Assembly (NCBI RefSeq): GCF_900109735.1
Contig: NZ_FOAS01000001.1
Coordinates: 186,001 to 250,000 of the forward strand
Source: Atopomonas hussainii
Lineage (GTDB): Bacteria; Pseudomonadota; Gammaproteobacteria; Pseudomonadales; Pseudomonadaceae
DNA: 64,000 nt
Direction: 5' to 3'
The notes beneath the pieces were generated by a model. The model made no database searches and was not told the origin of the DNA. It worked only from the letters and a program-made list of their open reading frames with translations. Shown here in pieces: positions 17,215-26,709 of this stretch (position 1 is its first letter; every line of letters starts with the position of its first letter). Position numbers and translations under genes: made by a program.

Positions 17215-18161
17215 GCCTGGCTGGCGCAGCACTGACGCAGCGACTGGCTCAGTGCTGGCGCGTCCTGCGGCTGGCTAAAGATCAGCTCTAAGCGCGAGTC
17301 GCGCCGCCACGGGCTGGGCTGCCAGTCGATAGCTTGGCCGGGGGTGAGATTACAAGCGGCGGCACCTTCGACGGTTTGTACTATGCCTTTGGCGCGCAGG
17401 TAACGCTGCCCCTGCAGCCAATCGCTTAACGCCGACAAGTTAAAGCGCTGGCTGGGGTGCCAGCGCCAGCCGATGCTCCAGCCTTCTTCGCGCTGTTGGA
17501 TAGCGACGATGGGCTGGCTGGGGTCGAGCCACACCTCGCCCAATGGCGCGCCTGCGCTGGGCAACAGCGGGTTACCCGCCTGCGCCGCACTTAACACCGC
17601 TGGGCACGGCGTCTGCCCGTGGCTGATCAGTTGCGCATTGGCAAAGCGTGCCTGCACAGCCTGCCGCTCGGCAGTACTGAGCAGCTCACTCTTGTTGATC
17701 AGTAGCGGCGCCGCGCTGGCCAGACAGTCTTCAAGTTGTTCACTGAGCGGCTCGTTGCGCTGCAAACGCTCGGCGTCCAACACCACGCACACCGGCTGTA
17801 GCGCCAGCACGCCTTGCCACGGCGGCGCGGCCAGTTGCGCGGCCAACGCGGCAGGGTGACCAAGGCCAGAGGTTTCAATAAACAAGCGCTGCGGTTTGGC
17901 TTGGCGCAGCAAGCGGCTTAAGGTCACGGTGAGCGGCGCGCCATTCACGCAGCACACGCAGCCACCGGCCACTTCGGCCAACTTTGCACCTTGGCCGCTG
18001 CCTTCTAGCAAAGCGGCATCCAGACCGATCTGGCCGAATTCATTGATCAACACCGCCCAGCGCTCATCGGCCGGTTTATTGGCTAACCAATAGCGCAGCA
18101 CGCTGGTTTTACCCGCGCCCAACGAGCCGGCAATTAAGGTGGTGGGGATGTTGACCAACAT
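17211..18161 (-). CDS. COG0523 (CobW/YjiA-type) metallochaperone-like GTPase
   Basis: G3E GTPase of 316 residues. Walker A is GSLGAGKTS, the switch region INEFGQIGLD, the metal-binding CxCC motif GGCVCC, the Walker B-like IETSGLGHP and the guanine-specificity-like INKSEL. A C-terminal CobW domain (WSIGWRWHPSQRFN) follows. The protein is a likely cytosolic metal-insertion GTPase. Unlike the second COG0523 gene at 19.8 kb, no Zur-like box is visible upstream, so its metal and regulation are open. Confidence 0.87.
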   Translation of the reverse strand: MLVNIPTTLIAGSLGAGKTSVLRYWLANKPADERWAVLINEFGQIGLDAALLEGSGQGAKLAEVAGGCVCCVNGAPLTVTLSRLLRQAKPQRLFIETSGLGHPAALAAQLAAPPWQGVLALQPVCVVLDAERLQRNEPLSEQLEDCLASAAPLLINKSELLSTAERQAVQARFANAQLISHGQTPCPAVLSAAQAGNPLLPSAGAPLGEVWLDPSQPIVAIQQREEGWSIGWRWHPSQRFNLSALSDWLQGQRYLRAKGIVQTVEGAAACNLTPGQAIDWQPSPWRRDSRLELIFSQPQDAPALSQSLRQCCASQA

Positions 18162-18258
18162 GTGCTTGCGTGTCCTTGCGGAGACACTGGTTTAATCAGC
18201 GCCTCGGTATAAAAATATTCAGCTTAACCATCTTACCGGCTTGATCAGGATGATCCCT

Positions 18259-18744
18259 ATGCCCGCCTTTACCGCTCGCCCCGTTACCCCGGCCGACTTG
18301 CCGCTGATTAGCGGTTTTGCCGAGAGCGCCGAAACGCTGTTTTACTTCTTCCCTAAGGCGCACTTTCCCTTAGGTGCCGCGCAGCTCGCCAGCGCTTTGG
18401 CCGAGCGCCAGCACGGCATCGTACTACTCCGTGACGAGCAACCTGTGGCCTACGCCAACCTGCTCAAGGTAGTGCCCGGCGAATACGCCAGTTTGGGCAA
18501 CCTTGTCGTTGCGCCAGCGGCGCGCGGGCAAGGTGCGGCGCGCGCCTTGATCGAGCATCTTGAGCACTTAGCCCGCACCAACTTTGCCATCCGCGAGCTA
18601 CGCGCGGCCTGCTTTAACCACAACAGCGCCGGCCTGTTGTGCTACCAACAACTCGGCTTTAGCCCCTTCGCCATGGAGCCCCGCCAAGACTGGCAAGGCC
18701 GCGCTGTGATGCTGCTACACCTGCGCCGAGCTATCCCATGCTAG
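18259..18744 (+). CDS. GNAT-family N-acetyltransferase
   Basis: A 161-residue GNAT fold protein. Acetyl-CoA-binding motif A is GNLVVAPAARGQGAARALIEHL, and the N-terminal segment FTARPVTPADLPLISGF is typical. The C-terminal FNHNSAGLLCYQQLGF is motif B. The ATG at 18259 is preferred because AGGA lies 8 bases upstream; TTG/ATG at 18241/18250 are less likely. The substrate cannot be predicted. Confidence 0.82.
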   Translation: MPAFTARPVTPADLPLISGFAESAETLFYFFPKAHFPLGAAQLASALAERQHGIVLLRDEQPVAYANLLKVVPGEYASLGNLVVAPAARGQGAARALIEHLEHLARTNFAIRELRAACFNHNSAGLLCYQQLGFSPFAMEPRQDWQGRAVMLLHLRRAIPC

Positions 18745-18775
18745 GCTGCGCGCAGATTTTTTGGAGCTAGCGGTT

Positions 18776-19135
18776 ATGCGTGCAGGGTTAGTGTTAGCGA
18801 TGTTGCCGTCTTGGGTGTGGGCGCAAGCCTGTGTGGTGGAGACGCCCATTGATGACCACCAAAGCGTGCGCCTGTGCCAAGAGAACGTGAGCATTCCTAA
18901 GCAGTTGTTCAGTAGCGGCTTTTGTCAGCCGCAGCTCAAGGGCAAAGTGGTGACCGTAAGCTTTGTCGAGCAGTGCCCGGCGGAAAGCTACGGCGTGTGC
19001 CGCAATGCACAAGTGCAAGGTACGCCGTATCGCCAGCATATTCACTATTACGGGCATGCCAGCGACGGCGTTTATTTAAGCGTGGCCTGTGAAAAGCAGT
19101 ATCACGGTCAGTGGCACGACTTAGGGAGGCGTTGA
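18776..19135 (+). CDS. Small secreted Cys-containing protein of unknown function
   Basis: A 119-residue protein with a signal peptide (MRAGLVLAMLPSWVWAQA) and six Cys in the mature part (ACVVE, RLCQE, GFCQPQ, EQCPAE, GVCRNA, VACEKQ), suggesting disulfide bonds in the periplasm. The ATG at 18776 has GGAG 9 bases upstream. I do not recognise a family. It follows the GNAT gene by about 30 bases, which may be coincidental. Confidence 0.6.
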   Translation: MRAGLVLAMLPSWVWAQACVVETPIDDHQSVRLCQENVSIPKQLFSSGFCQPQLKGKVVTVSFVEQCPAESYGVCRNAQVQGTPYRQHIHYYGHASDGVYLSVACEKQYHGQWHDLGRR

Positions 19136-19151
19136 TTAAATCTACGCCTCC
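19125..19151. repeat. Inverted repeat between convergent genes, possible weak terminator
   Basis: GGAGGCGT (19125-19132) and ACGCCTCC (19144-19151) are perfect arms around an 11-base AT-rich loop, straddling the stop of the small secreted protein. No T-run follows, so factor-independent termination is doubtful. Confidence 0.4.
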
Positions 19152-19167
19152 TTAGCGAAAGCCCACA

Positions 19168-19809
19168 TCACGCCAACCAGTCCATCGTTAGCAACAAGCG
19201 CCGTGCGCCATCGGGCACGGCGGGCGAGCGGTGGATAAGCCCGGCGCCTTCGTTGCCTTGCCACTTTTCCCCTTTGGCTAACGCCACCCAACCGGCTTGC
19301 AGATGTTGTGCTGCGCTGGGGTCTTGCGGCTCGTGGGCTGCAGAGCCGAGTTGGCGGCGATCCATCGCGCCTTCGAGCAACCATTGGCTAGCCGGGCCGC
19401 TGTAGGTGCTGATCAGGCGCAGCGGCACATGATCGACATGCCAACGCGGACACATGGGGCTGGCTAGACTGCGCAAACGCATGCCAATGCGCTGCGCGCC
19501 GAGCAGGCAGACAAAGGCATTCATCAGCCAATCCAAGTCGGCGCAAAACTCGGCGTAGCCGGGCAGCTGCGCACCGGGGATGGCGTCACCCAGCGGCGTC
19601 AGCAAGCCTTCGCCATCCGCTTCGCAAGTAAAAGCCAGCGCCAGCTGCGGCTCGGCGAGCAACAACTGCTGAGCAAAGGCGCTGACCTTCGGGCTTAATT
19701 CGCGCTGCCAGACGGCCAAGTTAACGCTGTCGTCCAACACATCGGCGAGCACCGCCGGGCTGGCGGCCAAATGCTGCTGTGGCGGTTGGCGTAGCTTGAG
19801 GGCATACAT
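19168..19809 (-). CDS. DUF1826-domain protein, zinc-limitation unit
   Basis: A 213-residue soluble protein recognisable as DUF1826. A central block CPRWHVDHVPLRLISTYSGP carries an H-x-D-H arrangement reminiscent of a metal or oxygenase site, and the end is RRLLLTMDWLA. The ATG at 19809 overlaps the stop of the upstream GTPase gene (TAATG), so an upstream extension of 54 residues is rejected. The family is commonly coupled to a COG0523 GTPase in Zur-regulated operons. The function is unknown; metal binding is inference. Confidence 0.8.
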   Translation of the reverse strand: MYALKLRQPPQQHLAASPAVLADVLDDSVNLAVWQRELSPKVSAFAQQLLLAEPQLALAFTCEADGEGLLTPLGDAIPGAQLPGYAEFCADLDWLMNAFVCLLGAQRIGMRLRSLASPMCPRWHVDHVPLRLISTYSGPASQWLLEGAMDRRQLGSAAHEPQDPSAAQHLQAGWVALAKGEKWQGNEGAGLIHRSPAVPDGARRLLLTMDWLA

Positions 19810-21014
19810 TAGGCTGCTTCCTCGTGCCACGCGCCGAACGGATCGGGCAAGCGCCGCCAGCTGTCGATGCCGGCGGCGTATTCCGCTTCGCTTAGCAGGC
19901 AGGCAGCCAGCTCGGCGCGTAGGCGCACAAAGTCGATGTTCTGGCCAATAAACACCAGCTCTTGGCGGCAATCGCCGTGCTCACCCAGCCAATGTTGCGC
20001 TACTAAGTCGCGGCCTTCGGCATCTTGCGGCCAGTTGGCGCGCGGCACATAACGCCACCAGCGCCCGGCGTAGCCGTAGCGCATCAAGCCGCCAGCCTGC
20101 GACCAACTGCCGGCTTCCTCGGGCTTGCTAGCCAGCCAGAAATAACCTTTGGAGCGCAGCAGGCGGCCGTTGCTCCACGTTTGATTCAAGAAGTTGAAGA
20201 AGCGCTCGGGGTGAAACGGCCGACGCGCTTGATAGGCGGTGGAGGCAATGCCGTATTCCTCGCTTTCCGGCACGTGCTCGCCGCGGATTTCTTTTAGCCA
20301 ACCTGGGGCTGCCGCGGCGCGCTCGAAGTCGAAACGGCCAGTGTTGAGGATCTGCTTAAGCGGCGCTTGGCCCATCACCATCGGCACAATCTCGGCGTGG
20401 GTATTCAGGCGGCGCAGGATGGCGCTGAGTTCTTCACGCTCAGCTTGGCTGATCAGGTCGATCTTGCTGATCAGCAGCACATCGGCGAACTCCACCTGCT
20501 CGATCAGCAGGTCGGTGATTGAGCGTTCATCGTCCTCACCCAGCGTTTCGCCTCGGCTGGCCAGTCTTTCGGCGGCGTGGAAGTCACGCAGAAAGTTCAC
20601 CCCGTCGACCACTGTGACCATGGTATCTAGCCGCGCCATGTCGGCCAGGCTCTGGCCTTGCTCATCGCGGAAGGTGAAGGTTTCCGCCACCGGCAACGGC
20701 TCGCTGATGCCGGTGGATTCGATCAGCAGGTAATCGAAGCGGCCTTCTTGGGCAAGGCGGCTGACCTCGGCCAGCAAGTCTTCGCGCAGGGTGCAGCAGA
20801 TACAGCCGTTGCTCATCTCCACCAGTTTTTCTTCGGCGCGGTTCAGGCTCACATCGCGCTGCACTTCGCTGCCGTCGATGTTGATCTCGCTCATGTCGTT
20901 AACGATCACCGCCACGCGCAGGCCATCGCGGTTTTTCAGCACATGATTGAGCAAGGTGCTTTTGCCGGCGCCTAAAAAGCCAGACAACACAGTAACGGGT
21001 AGGCGGGTATCCAT
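19809..21014 (-). CDS. zigA: ZigA-type COG0523 GTPase (zinc metallochaperone)
   Basis: GTPase of 401 residues with Walker [13 protein letters not shown], switch [11 protein letters not shown], metal-binding CxCC in [18 protein letters not shown], guanine-specificity motif SKIDL and a CobW C-terminal domain ending in [16 protein letters not shown]. ZigA-like proteins are made under zinc starvation and deliver zinc to, or support, key metalloenzymes. The ATG at 21014 gives the standard N-terminus [13 protein letters not shown]; an upstream start would read through the operator. A Zur-like box sits 42 bases upstream, shared with folE2 on the other strand. Confidence 0.88.
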   Translation of the reverse strand: MDTRLPVTVLSGFLGAGKSTLLNHVLKNRDGLRVAVIVNDMSEINIDGSEVQRDVSLNRAEEKLVEMSNGCICCTLREDLLAEVSRLAQEGRFDYLLIESTGISEPLPVAETFTFRDEQGQSLADMARLDTMVTVVDGVNFLRDFHAAERLASRGETLGEDDERSITDLLIEQVEFADVLLISKIDLISQAEREELSAILRRLNTHAEIVPMVMGQAPLKQILNTGRFDFERAAAAPGWLKEIRGEHVPESEEYGIASTAYQARRPFHPERFFNFLNQTWSNGRLLRSKGYFWLASKPEEAGSWSQAGGLMRYGYAGRWWRYVPRANWPQDAEGRDLVAQHWLGEHGDCRQELVFIGQNIDFVRLRAELAACLLSEAEYAAGIDSWRRLPDPFGAWHEEAA

Positions 21015-21055
21015 GGGATGAGTCCTGCGGTTTGACGATGGGTGTGTTTTTATAT

Positions 21056-21070
21056 TGTTATAACATAACA
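21056..21070. promoter_or_regulatory. Zur-like operator between zigA and folE2
   Basis: TGTTATAACATAACA is a perfect dyad (TGTTAT-AAC-ATAACA). It matches the core of known gammaproteobacterial Zur boxes (GTTATA-TATAAC type). It lies between two divergent zinc-economy units, so a single Zur dimer pair could repress both. Identification is by motif and context. Confidence 0.85.
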
Positions 21071-21108
21071 TTTCTAACGCAAGACCCACCCGACCAACCG
21101 AGCCTTCT

Positions 21109-21999
21109 ATGACCGCCGCCCTGCCCGATATTGCCGCGCAACTTCACCCCCACGCCCAGCCGCTGGACTGGGTTGGCATGCAAGGTATCGCCTTGCCCAT
21201 TCAGCTACTGGGACATACCTTGGCCGCCAAAGTGGATGCCGGCGTGAGCTTAGATACCCCCGGCGTGCGCGGTATTCATATGTCGCGCTTGTATCTGGCT
21301 TTGGAGTCGCTAAGTGAACAGCCGCTCGACGTTGGCGGGCTGCGCGCCGTGCTGCAACAGTTTTTGGACTACCACCAAGGCATGGCGCAGCGTGCGTATA
21401 TCCGCCTGCACGGCGAGGTGCTGATTCAACGCCCGGCGCTGGTGAGCCCGCTGTCTGGCTGGCGCGCCTACCCACTGAGCATTGCCGCGGAGCTCGGCGC
21501 CAACGGTTTGCAGCTGAGCTTGACCCTCGACATCGGCTACTCATCCACCTGCCCGTGCTCGGCGGCATTAGCGCGGCAGCTGATTCAGCAGCAATTTGCG
21601 CGCTATTTTGCGGGCAAAAGCTTCGATCATGCTGCCATCAGCACATGGCTCGGCAGCGCTGAAGGGATTGTCGCCACGCCGCATAGCCAACGCAGCACCG
21701 CCACCTTGCAGCTGCAACTGGCACCCACGCTGAGCAATCTGCCGATTGCCCAGCTGCTAGATAGCGCCGAAAAAGCCCTTGGCACCGCGCTACAAACCGC
21801 CGTTAAACGCGCCGACGAGCAAGCCTTCGCCTTGGCCAACGGGCAAAACCTGATGTTCTGCGAAGACGCCGCGCGGCGCCTGCATAACGCACTGGAAAAC
21901 CACCCCGCGCTGCTGGGTTTTGACCTCACCGTGGTGCATGCCGAAAGCCTGCATGCGCACGATGCCGTGGCGCGCAGTCGCTGGCAGGCGCCGTTATGA
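21109..21999 (+). CDS. folE2: GTP cyclohydrolase FolE2 (type IB)
   Basis: Converts GTP to 7,8-dihydroneopterin triphosphate, the first step of folate synthesis. It can use metals other than zinc, so it backs up zinc-dependent FolE during zinc starvation. At 296 residues it is full length. Diagnostic segments are [11 protein letters not shown] near the start, GVHM-like [12 protein letters not shown], and [17 protein letters not shown] with the active-site Cys. [12 protein letters not shown] lies near the end. It is the first gene of a tightly packed six-gene operon behind the Zur box and overlaps the next gene by 4 bases. Confidence 0.95.
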   Translation: MTAALPDIAAQLHPHAQPLDWVGMQGIALPIQLLGHTLAAKVDAGVSLDTPGVRGIHMSRLYLALESLSEQPLDVGGLRAVLQQFLDYHQGMAQRAYIRLHGEVLIQRPALVSPLSGWRAYPLSIAAELGANGLQLSLTLDIGYSSTCPCSAALARQLIQQQFARYFAGKSFDHAAISTWLGSAEGIVATPHSQRSTATLQLQLAPTLSNLPIAQLLDSAEKALGTALQTAVKRADEQAFALANGQNLMFCEDAARRLHNALENHPALLGFDLTVVHAESLHAHDAVARSRWQAPL

Positions 22000-22661
22000 T
22001 TCGCTGCCATGCGCTGCAATGGGGGCCTGCGGGGCGCCCGCTGACCCCACCGCTAAGCCTCGAGCTGGCGGCCGGCAGTCTGACCGGCATCATCGGCCAT
22101 AACGGCTGCGGCAAAAGCAGCTTGCTTAAGGTACTGGCCGGCTTGCAGCCGCCGCTAAGCGGGCGGCTAGAAGTGCGCTGCCAACGCCCCGGTGGCAGCG
22201 CCTTACTGCCGCAGCAACAGGGCTTCGACCGGCAGTTTCCGCTGCGCTTGCGCGAGTTAGTCGCCAGCGGCCTATGGCGCTCGCAACAGCCGCGCGCCAC
22301 GCGGCAAAGGCAACTGGAGCAAGCACTCGCGCAGTGGCAGATCAGCGCGCTGGCCGAGCAGCCCTTGGCTGAGCTCTCTGGCGGGCAGCTACAACGTGCG
22401 CTGTTGGCGCGACTGGAGTTGTGCGACGCCGAACTGCTGCTGCTCGACGAGCCCGAAGCCGCGTTGGATGCCGACGGGCAAACCCTGCTCTGGCAGCGCG
22501 TGCACGCCTGGCAAGCGCAGGGCCGCACCGTGCTGGTGGTCAGTCATGGGCTTAGCCACCTGAGCACGCGGCTGGACAACGCCTTGCTGCTGTCGGCCCA
22601 CGGCTGCGTGTACGCGCCGCTTAATCAGCTACGCAGCCAGCCGCACTATCAGGTGGCCTGA
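21996..22661 (+). CDS. znuC: Zinc ABC transporter ATP-binding protein (ZnuC-like)
   Basis: A 221-residue ABC ATPase with Walker A GHNGCGKSS, Q-loop in LLPQQQGFDRQFPL, signature LSGGQLQRALLARL, Walker B LLLLDEPEAALD and the switch His in VVSHG. It energises the permease encoded next, with which it overlaps (TGATG). Zinc is the most likely substrate from the Zur operator and folE2 context; manganese cannot be excluded. This may be a second zinc importer besides a canonical znuABC elsewhere. Confidence 0.88.
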   Translation: MIRCHALQWGPAGRPLTPPLSLELAAGSLTGIIGHNGCGKSSLLKVLAGLQPPLSGRLEVRCQRPGGSALLPQQQGFDRQFPLRLRELVASGLWRSQQPRATRQRQLEQALAQWQISALAEQPLAELSGGQLQRALLARLELCDAELLLLDEPEAALDADGQTLLWQRVHAWQAQGRTVLVVSHGLSHLSTRLDNALLLSAHGCVYAPLNQLRSQPHYQVA

Positions 22662-23521
22662 TGTTCGACGCGCTCTGGCAGCCGTTTGCCGAGTTTGCCT
22701 TTATGCGCCGCGCCTTGTTCGGCGGCATCGCACTGGCCAGCAGTGCCGCGCCGCTGGGGGTGTTCCTGATCTTGCGGCGCATGAGCCTGATTGGTGATGC
22801 GGTCGCCCACGGCATTCTGCCCGGCACCGCGTTGGCCTTTCTGTGCTTTGGCCTGAGCCTGCCGCTGTTGGTGCTCGGCGGCCTAACTGCCGGCTTGGGC
22901 ATGGCGTTATTGGCTGCCTGGGTGAGCCGTCGCACTGGTCTGCGTGAGGAGGCCAGCCTCGCGGCGATCTACCCCATCTCGCTGGCCGGTGGCGTGCTGC
23001 TGCTTAGTTTGGCAGAGCAAAAAATCGATCTGCTGCACTTGTTGTTTGGCTCGGCGCTGGCGGTGGATGCGCACACCTTAACCGCCATGCTGGCCGTCGC
23101 CGGGCTGAGTTTGGCACTGCTCGCCCTGATCTATCGGGCGCTACTGCTGGACACCCTAGACCCGCTGTTTCTGCGCAGCGTGAGTCGCCTTGGGCCGCTG
23201 GTACATGGCCTGTTTTTGAGCCTCGTGGTGCTCAATCTGGTGATCGGCTTTCACGCCATCGGCGCGCTGATGGTGGTCGGCTTAATGCTGCTGCCGGCGG
23301 TGGCGGCGCGTTTTTGGAGTCGCCACTTACCCAGTCTACTGCTGCTTGCCGCACTGCTGGCCGCTGCCTGCGTGTGGCTGGGCCTGCTGCTGTCGTATTA
23401 CGCCAACCTGCCCAGCGGCCCGTGCATCGTGCTGCTGGCCGGCGCGGCCTACCTGTTTTCCGTGCTGTTTGGCCCTGTGCATGGGCTGTGTCGCACCCCG
23501 GCTTTGCCTCACCCAACCTAA
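22661..23521 (+). CDS. znuB: Zinc ABC transporter permease (ZnuB-like)
   Basis: Inner-membrane permease of the ABC-3 family, 286 residues with about eight hydrophobic helices. Family features are FMRRALFGGIALASSAAPLG, then LILRRMSLIGDAVAHGILPG with the conserved coupling loop, and HAIGALMVVGLMLLPA near the C-terminus. It forms the channel for the ATPase upstream and receives metal from the binding protein downstream. Confidence 0.9.
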   Translation: MFDALWQPFAEFAFMRRALFGGIALASSAAPLGVFLILRRMSLIGDAVAHGILPGTALAFLCFGLSLPLLVLGGLTAGLGMALLAAWVSRRTGLREEASLAAIYPISLAGGVLLLSLAEQKIDLLHLLFGSALAVDAHTLTAMLAVAGLSLALLALIYRALLLDTLDPLFLRSVSRLGPLVHGLFLSLVVLNLVIGFHAIGALMVVGLMLLPAVAARFWSRHLPSLLLLAALLAAACVWLGLLLSYYANLPSGPCIVLLAGAAYLFSVLFGPVHGLCRTPALPHPT

Positions 23522-23533
23522 AAGGAACCCTGC

Positions 23534-24403
23534 ATGCGCGCCTTGATCGCTTGCCTCTTGCTGCTGCTCAGCAACGTTACTGCCGCCGAACCACTCAAGG
23601 TGGTGACCAGTTTTAGCATTCTCGCCGACCTAACCCGCGCCGTGGGCGGCGAGCATATTCAGCTGACTAACTTAGTGGGCGCCGACCAAGATGCCCACCA
23701 CTTCGAACCTAGCCCGGCCGATGCGCGCCTGCTGCAACGCAGCGATCTGGTGATCAGCAATGGCTTGGGCTTTGAGCCATGGCTCGCGCGCTTACTGGCC
23801 AGCAGCGAGAGCAAGGCCGCGCACATTGAAGCCACCCGCGGCATTGTGCCCCTGATGACCGACGAAGACGGCCAGCGTGTACCCGACCCGCACGCTTGGC
23901 AGAGCCTGACCAACGCCGAGCTGTATGTACGCAACATCGCCGCGGCGCTGAGCCAGCATGACCCGGCCAACGCCCGGCATTACACCGCCAACCGCGATGC
24001 CTACCTCAAGCAGCTGCACGTGCTGCTGCAACAGGCCACACAGCGCTTTGCCAACGTGCCGGCCAGCCAGCGCACTATCGTCACCAGCCACGATGCCTTT
24101 GGCTACCTAGGCCAAGCATGGCAGCTGCGCTTTATTGCCCCGCAGGGTTTAACCACCCACGACGAGCCCAGCGCCGCCGAAGTGGCCACATTAATTCGCC
24201 AGATTCGTCAGCAAGGCGTGCGCGCCGTGTTTGTCGAGAACATCCGCGATCCGCGCTTAATTGAGCAAATCGCCGAAGAAGCCGGCGCCAGCGTAGGCGG
24301 CACCTTGTATTCCGACGCCCTCGCCGCCGAAGGTCCGGCCAGCAGCTATCTGGGCATGTTCCGCCACAACCTCGACACCCTGTTAGCAGCACTGGCGCCA
24401 TGA
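23534..24403 (+). CDS. znuA: Zinc ABC transporter substrate-binding protein (ZnuA-like, no His-rich loop)
   Basis: Cluster A-I metal-binding protein of 289 residues with a signal peptide ([20 protein letters not shown]). Candidate metal ligands are His in DQDAHHFEP, His in DPHAWQS, His in TSHDAFGYL, and the C-terminal Asp in YSDAL. The long His-rich loop found in many ZnuA proteins is absent, so it resembles the shorter AztC/PsaA-like forms. RBS AAAGGAA lies before the ATG. Overlap with hisI2 (ATGA) continues the operon. Confidence 0.88.
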   Translation: MRALIACLLLLLSNVTAAEPLKVVTSFSILADLTRAVGGEHIQLTNLVGADQDAHHFEPSPADARLLQRSDLVISNGLGFEPWLARLLASSESKAAHIEATRGIVPLMTDEDGQRVPDPHAWQSLTNAELYVRNIAAALSQHDPANARHYTANRDAYLKQLHVLLQQATQRFANVPASQRTIVTSHDAFGYLGQAWQLRFIAPQGLTTHDEPSAAEVATLIRQIRQQGVRAVFVENIRDPRLIEQIAEEAGASVGGTLYSDALAAEGPASSYLGMFRHNLDTLLAALAP

Positions 24404-24831
24404 GCCTGTGGCAGCAACTGGAATACGCCGCTGCCGGCACGCAGCGGCCACTGCTTGAAGTGCTCGACGCCCTGCCGTGGAACGACGCAGGGCTAATCGC
24501 CGCCATTGCTCAGCAACACGACAGCGGCGCAGTGCTGATGCTGGCATGGATGAACCGCGCCGCGCTGGAGGAAACCCTCACCAGCGGTTGGGCCTGTTAT
24601 TGGTCGCGCTCGCGCCAACAGTTGTGGCGCAAAGGTGCCACCAGCGGGCACCGCCAACGGTTAATCAGCGCGCACCTCGATTGCGACGGCGATGCCCTGC
24701 TGCTGCGTGTTGCGCAACACGGCGGCGCCTGCCACACCGGACGTGCCAGCTGCTTTTATCACACGCTGGATCAGCACGGCTTAACCGTCAACTGCGCCGC
24801 ACCAAGCCACGAGGGCAGCGCCAATGGCTGA
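24400..24831 (+). CDS. hisI: Phosphoribosyl-AMP cyclohydrolase paralogue (HisI2)
   Basis: A 143-residue HisI-type enzyme, which opens the purine ring of phosphoribosyl-AMP in histidine synthesis. It retains the Mg-binding DCDGD and the zinc Cys in ACHTG and SCFY, so it looks catalytically complete. Placement inside the Zur operon suggests a duplicate that supports histidine synthesis when zinc is scarce, as seen in other Zur regulons. It overlaps znuA (ATGA) and pyrC2 (8 bases). Confidence 0.88.
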   Translation: MSLWQQLEYAAAGTQRPLLEVLDALPWNDAGLIAAIAQQHDSGAVLMLAWMNRAALEETLTSGWACYWSRSRQQLWRKGATSGHRQRLISAHLDCDGDALLLRVAQHGGACHTGRASCFYHTLDQHGLTVNCAAPSHEGSANG

Positions 24832-26161
24832 TGTACTGATTCGCAACGCGCGGGTCGTTAATGAAGGCCGCGAGTTCGACGCCGATGTACTGGTTAGCCA
24901 CGGGCGTATCGAGCAGATCGCCAGCAGCATCCAGCGCGCGGCCAAGCGCGAAATCGACGCCCAAGGCCAATACCTGCTGCCCGGCATGATTGATGACCAA
25001 GTGCACTTTCGTGACCCCGGCGCGCCGCACAAGGGAACCTTCGCCAGTGAGTCTGCCGCCGCAGTAGCTGGCGGCATCACCAGCGTGATGGACATGCCCA
25101 ACACCCACCCCGCCACCCTCACGCTAGACGCGCTAGCGGCCAAAGAGCGGCGCGCTGCCAGCTGCGCGAAAACCAATTATGCGTTTCACTTTGGCGTTAG
25201 CCACGACAACCTCGACACCGTGGCGCGCCTCGAGCGCAACCGTGTGGCGGCAGTGAAAGTGTTTATGGGCGCCAGCACCGGCAACATGCTGGTCGATGAT
25301 TTGCCCTCGCTGGAACGACTGTTTCGCGACTGCCCCACCCCGCTACTTACTCACTGCGAATACACGCCGCGCATCCGCGAGCGCGAGGCGCAGTGGCAAG
25401 CACGTTTTGGCGACGACATCCCCGCCGATCAGCACCCGCTGATTCGCGATGCCGAGGCCTGCTATCAATCCTCCAAGCTGGCCGTCGAGCTGGCCAAGCG
25501 CTTCGGCACCCAGTTGCATGTGTTGCACCTGACCACCGCCCGCGAGTTGAGCCTGTTCCAACCCGGCCCACTGGCGAACAAGCAGATCAGCGCAGAAGTC
25601 TGCGTCCACCACTTGTTCTTCGATGACCGCGACTATGCCGCGCTCGGTCACTTGCTCAAGTGCAACCCGGCGGTGAAGCAAACCAGCGACCGCGCGGCGC
25701 TACGCCAAGCGCTGCTGTGCGATCGACTGGATATCATCGGCACCGACCACGCGCCGCACACCCTTGCAGAAAAACAGCGCCCCTACTTGCAAGCACCCGC
25801 AGGCTTGCCGCTGGTGCAGCACGCCTTACCAGCACTGCTGGAGTTAGTCGCCGACGGCGTGCTGAGCCTGCCGCGCTTAGTGGCAAAAACCAGCCATGCG
25901 GTGGCCGAGCGCTTTGCCATTGCCCAGCGTGGTTATGTGCGCGAAGGCTATTGGGCCGATCTGACCTTGATTGAGCGCTTAGCCGAGCCGCGCCCGGTAG
26001 AGGCCGAGCCGATTCTGGCGCACTGCGGTTGGACACCCTTCCAGGGCCGCCGCTTTCGCCATGCGGTGCGCACCACGCTAGTCTCCGGCCAAGTGGCGTG
26101 GCACGCCGGGCGAGTGCAAGAGGACTGTCAGGGCTTACCGTTGTTATTCCAACGCGCTTAA
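24824..26161 (+). CDS. pyrC2: Dihydroorotase paralogue PyrC2
   Basis: Amidohydrolase of 445 residues for the third step of pyrimidine synthesis. It has VHFRDPG with Gln in place of the first His of the usual H-x-H ([10 protein letters not shown]), the carboxylatable Lys in [10 protein letters not shown], His in THCEYTP and HVLHLTTA, and catalytic Asp in IIGTDHAPH. The Q variant occurs in a recognised subgroup, and a Pseudomonas PyrC2 was reported active, so loss of function should not be assumed. Last gene of the Zur-controlled operon; a strong terminator follows. Confidence 0.88.
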   Translation: MADVLIRNARVVNEGREFDADVLVSHGRIEQIASSIQRAAKREIDAQGQYLLPGMIDDQVHFRDPGAPHKGTFASESAAAVAGGITSVMDMPNTHPATLTLDALAAKERRAASCAKTNYAFHFGVSHDNLDTVARLERNRVAAVKVFMGASTGNMLVDDLPSLERLFRDCPTPLLTHCEYTPRIREREAQWQARFGDDIPADQHPLIRDAEACYQSSKLAVELAKRFGTQLHVLHLTTARELSLFQPGPLANKQISAEVCVHHLFFDDRDYAALGHLLKCNPAVKQTSDRAALRQALLCDRLDIIGTDHAPHTLAEKQRPYLQAPAGLPLVQHALPALLELVADGVLSLPRLVAKTSHAVAERFAIAQRGYVREGYWADLTLIERLAEPRPVEAEPILAHCGWTPFQGRRFRHAVRTTLVSGQVAWHAGRVQEDCQGLPLLFQRA

Positions 26162-26187
26162 GGGCTCGTTAAGCCCGCAAAAAGAAC

Positions 26188-26221
26188 AAAACCCCCGCAG
26201 GCCAAGGCCCATGGGGGTTTT
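26188..26221. terminator. Bidirectional intrinsic terminator after pyrC2
   Basis: AAAACCCCC (26188-26196) pairs with GGGGGTTTT (26213-26221), with a further GGCC/GGCC pairing inside the loop. T-runs exist on both strands, so it can also end the convergent TRAP operon. Confidence 0.85.
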
Positions 26222-26286
26222 CCTCTTACGCCGCGCGAGGTGACGCGGGCGGCTAGCACGGCTTGTGGCCGTACTTACCTGACTAA

Positions 26287-26709
26287 TCAGGGGGAGTGCA
26301 CCGCGCAACTCCACAGTTCCAGCGCCGGTTCGGCCGCTTGTGGCGGGCCGAGCCAAACACTGAGGGCTTGGCAGCGTCCATCGACGCATAGCTGATAATC
26401 GCCGGCCTCGGGGGTACGCCCCAAGCGCAGCGGTTGCAAGGGTGGCACTTGGCGCAGGTAATGCCAAGCTCCCTCGCGTAGGGTGGCGTCGGCCGGGATT
26501 TCCATACCGGCGCCACTGCCTTTCACCCGCGCCCAGCCCAGCTGCAAACCGGCTGGCGTGACGCGGTAATCTTCTTCCCAACGCACCTTTTCGATGCTGT
26601 GTTGCCAGGCCAAGCTGAACTCGGCCACCGGCAACTCGGCCCACACGGCCCCGGCTAAACCCATGCACAGGCCTAGCACGCGGCGGCCTCGGCGCGCCGC
26701 TGTTGCCAC
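26287..26709 (-). CDS. DUF1850 protein associated with the TRAP transporter
   Basis: A 140-residue protein with an N-terminal signal-like segment (RRGRRVLGLCMGLAGAVWA). The DUF1850-type body includes FSLAWQHSIEKVRWEEDYRV and GSGAGMEIP. The family is typically the last gene of TAXI/fused-permease TRAP operons and may be an accessory periplasmic protein. The start is uncertain: the GTG at 26709 overlaps the permease gene by 37 bases and gives the best signal peptide; a GTG at 26679 is an alternative. Confidence 0.78.
   Translation of the reverse strand: MATAARRGRRVLGLCMGLAGAVWAELPVAEFSLAWQHSIEKVRWEEDYRVTPAGLQLGWARVKGSGAGMEIPADATLREGAWHYLRQVPPLQPLRLGRTPEAGDYQLCVDGRCQALSVWLGPPQAAEPALELWSCAVHSP

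Noticed and set aside
24824-26161. PyrC2 as an inactive dihydroorotase because of the H-to-Q change in the first metal motif
   Set aside because: The DDQVHFRxPG form is a recognised subgroup with the Lys, other His and Asp residues intact, so loss of activity cannot be inferred.
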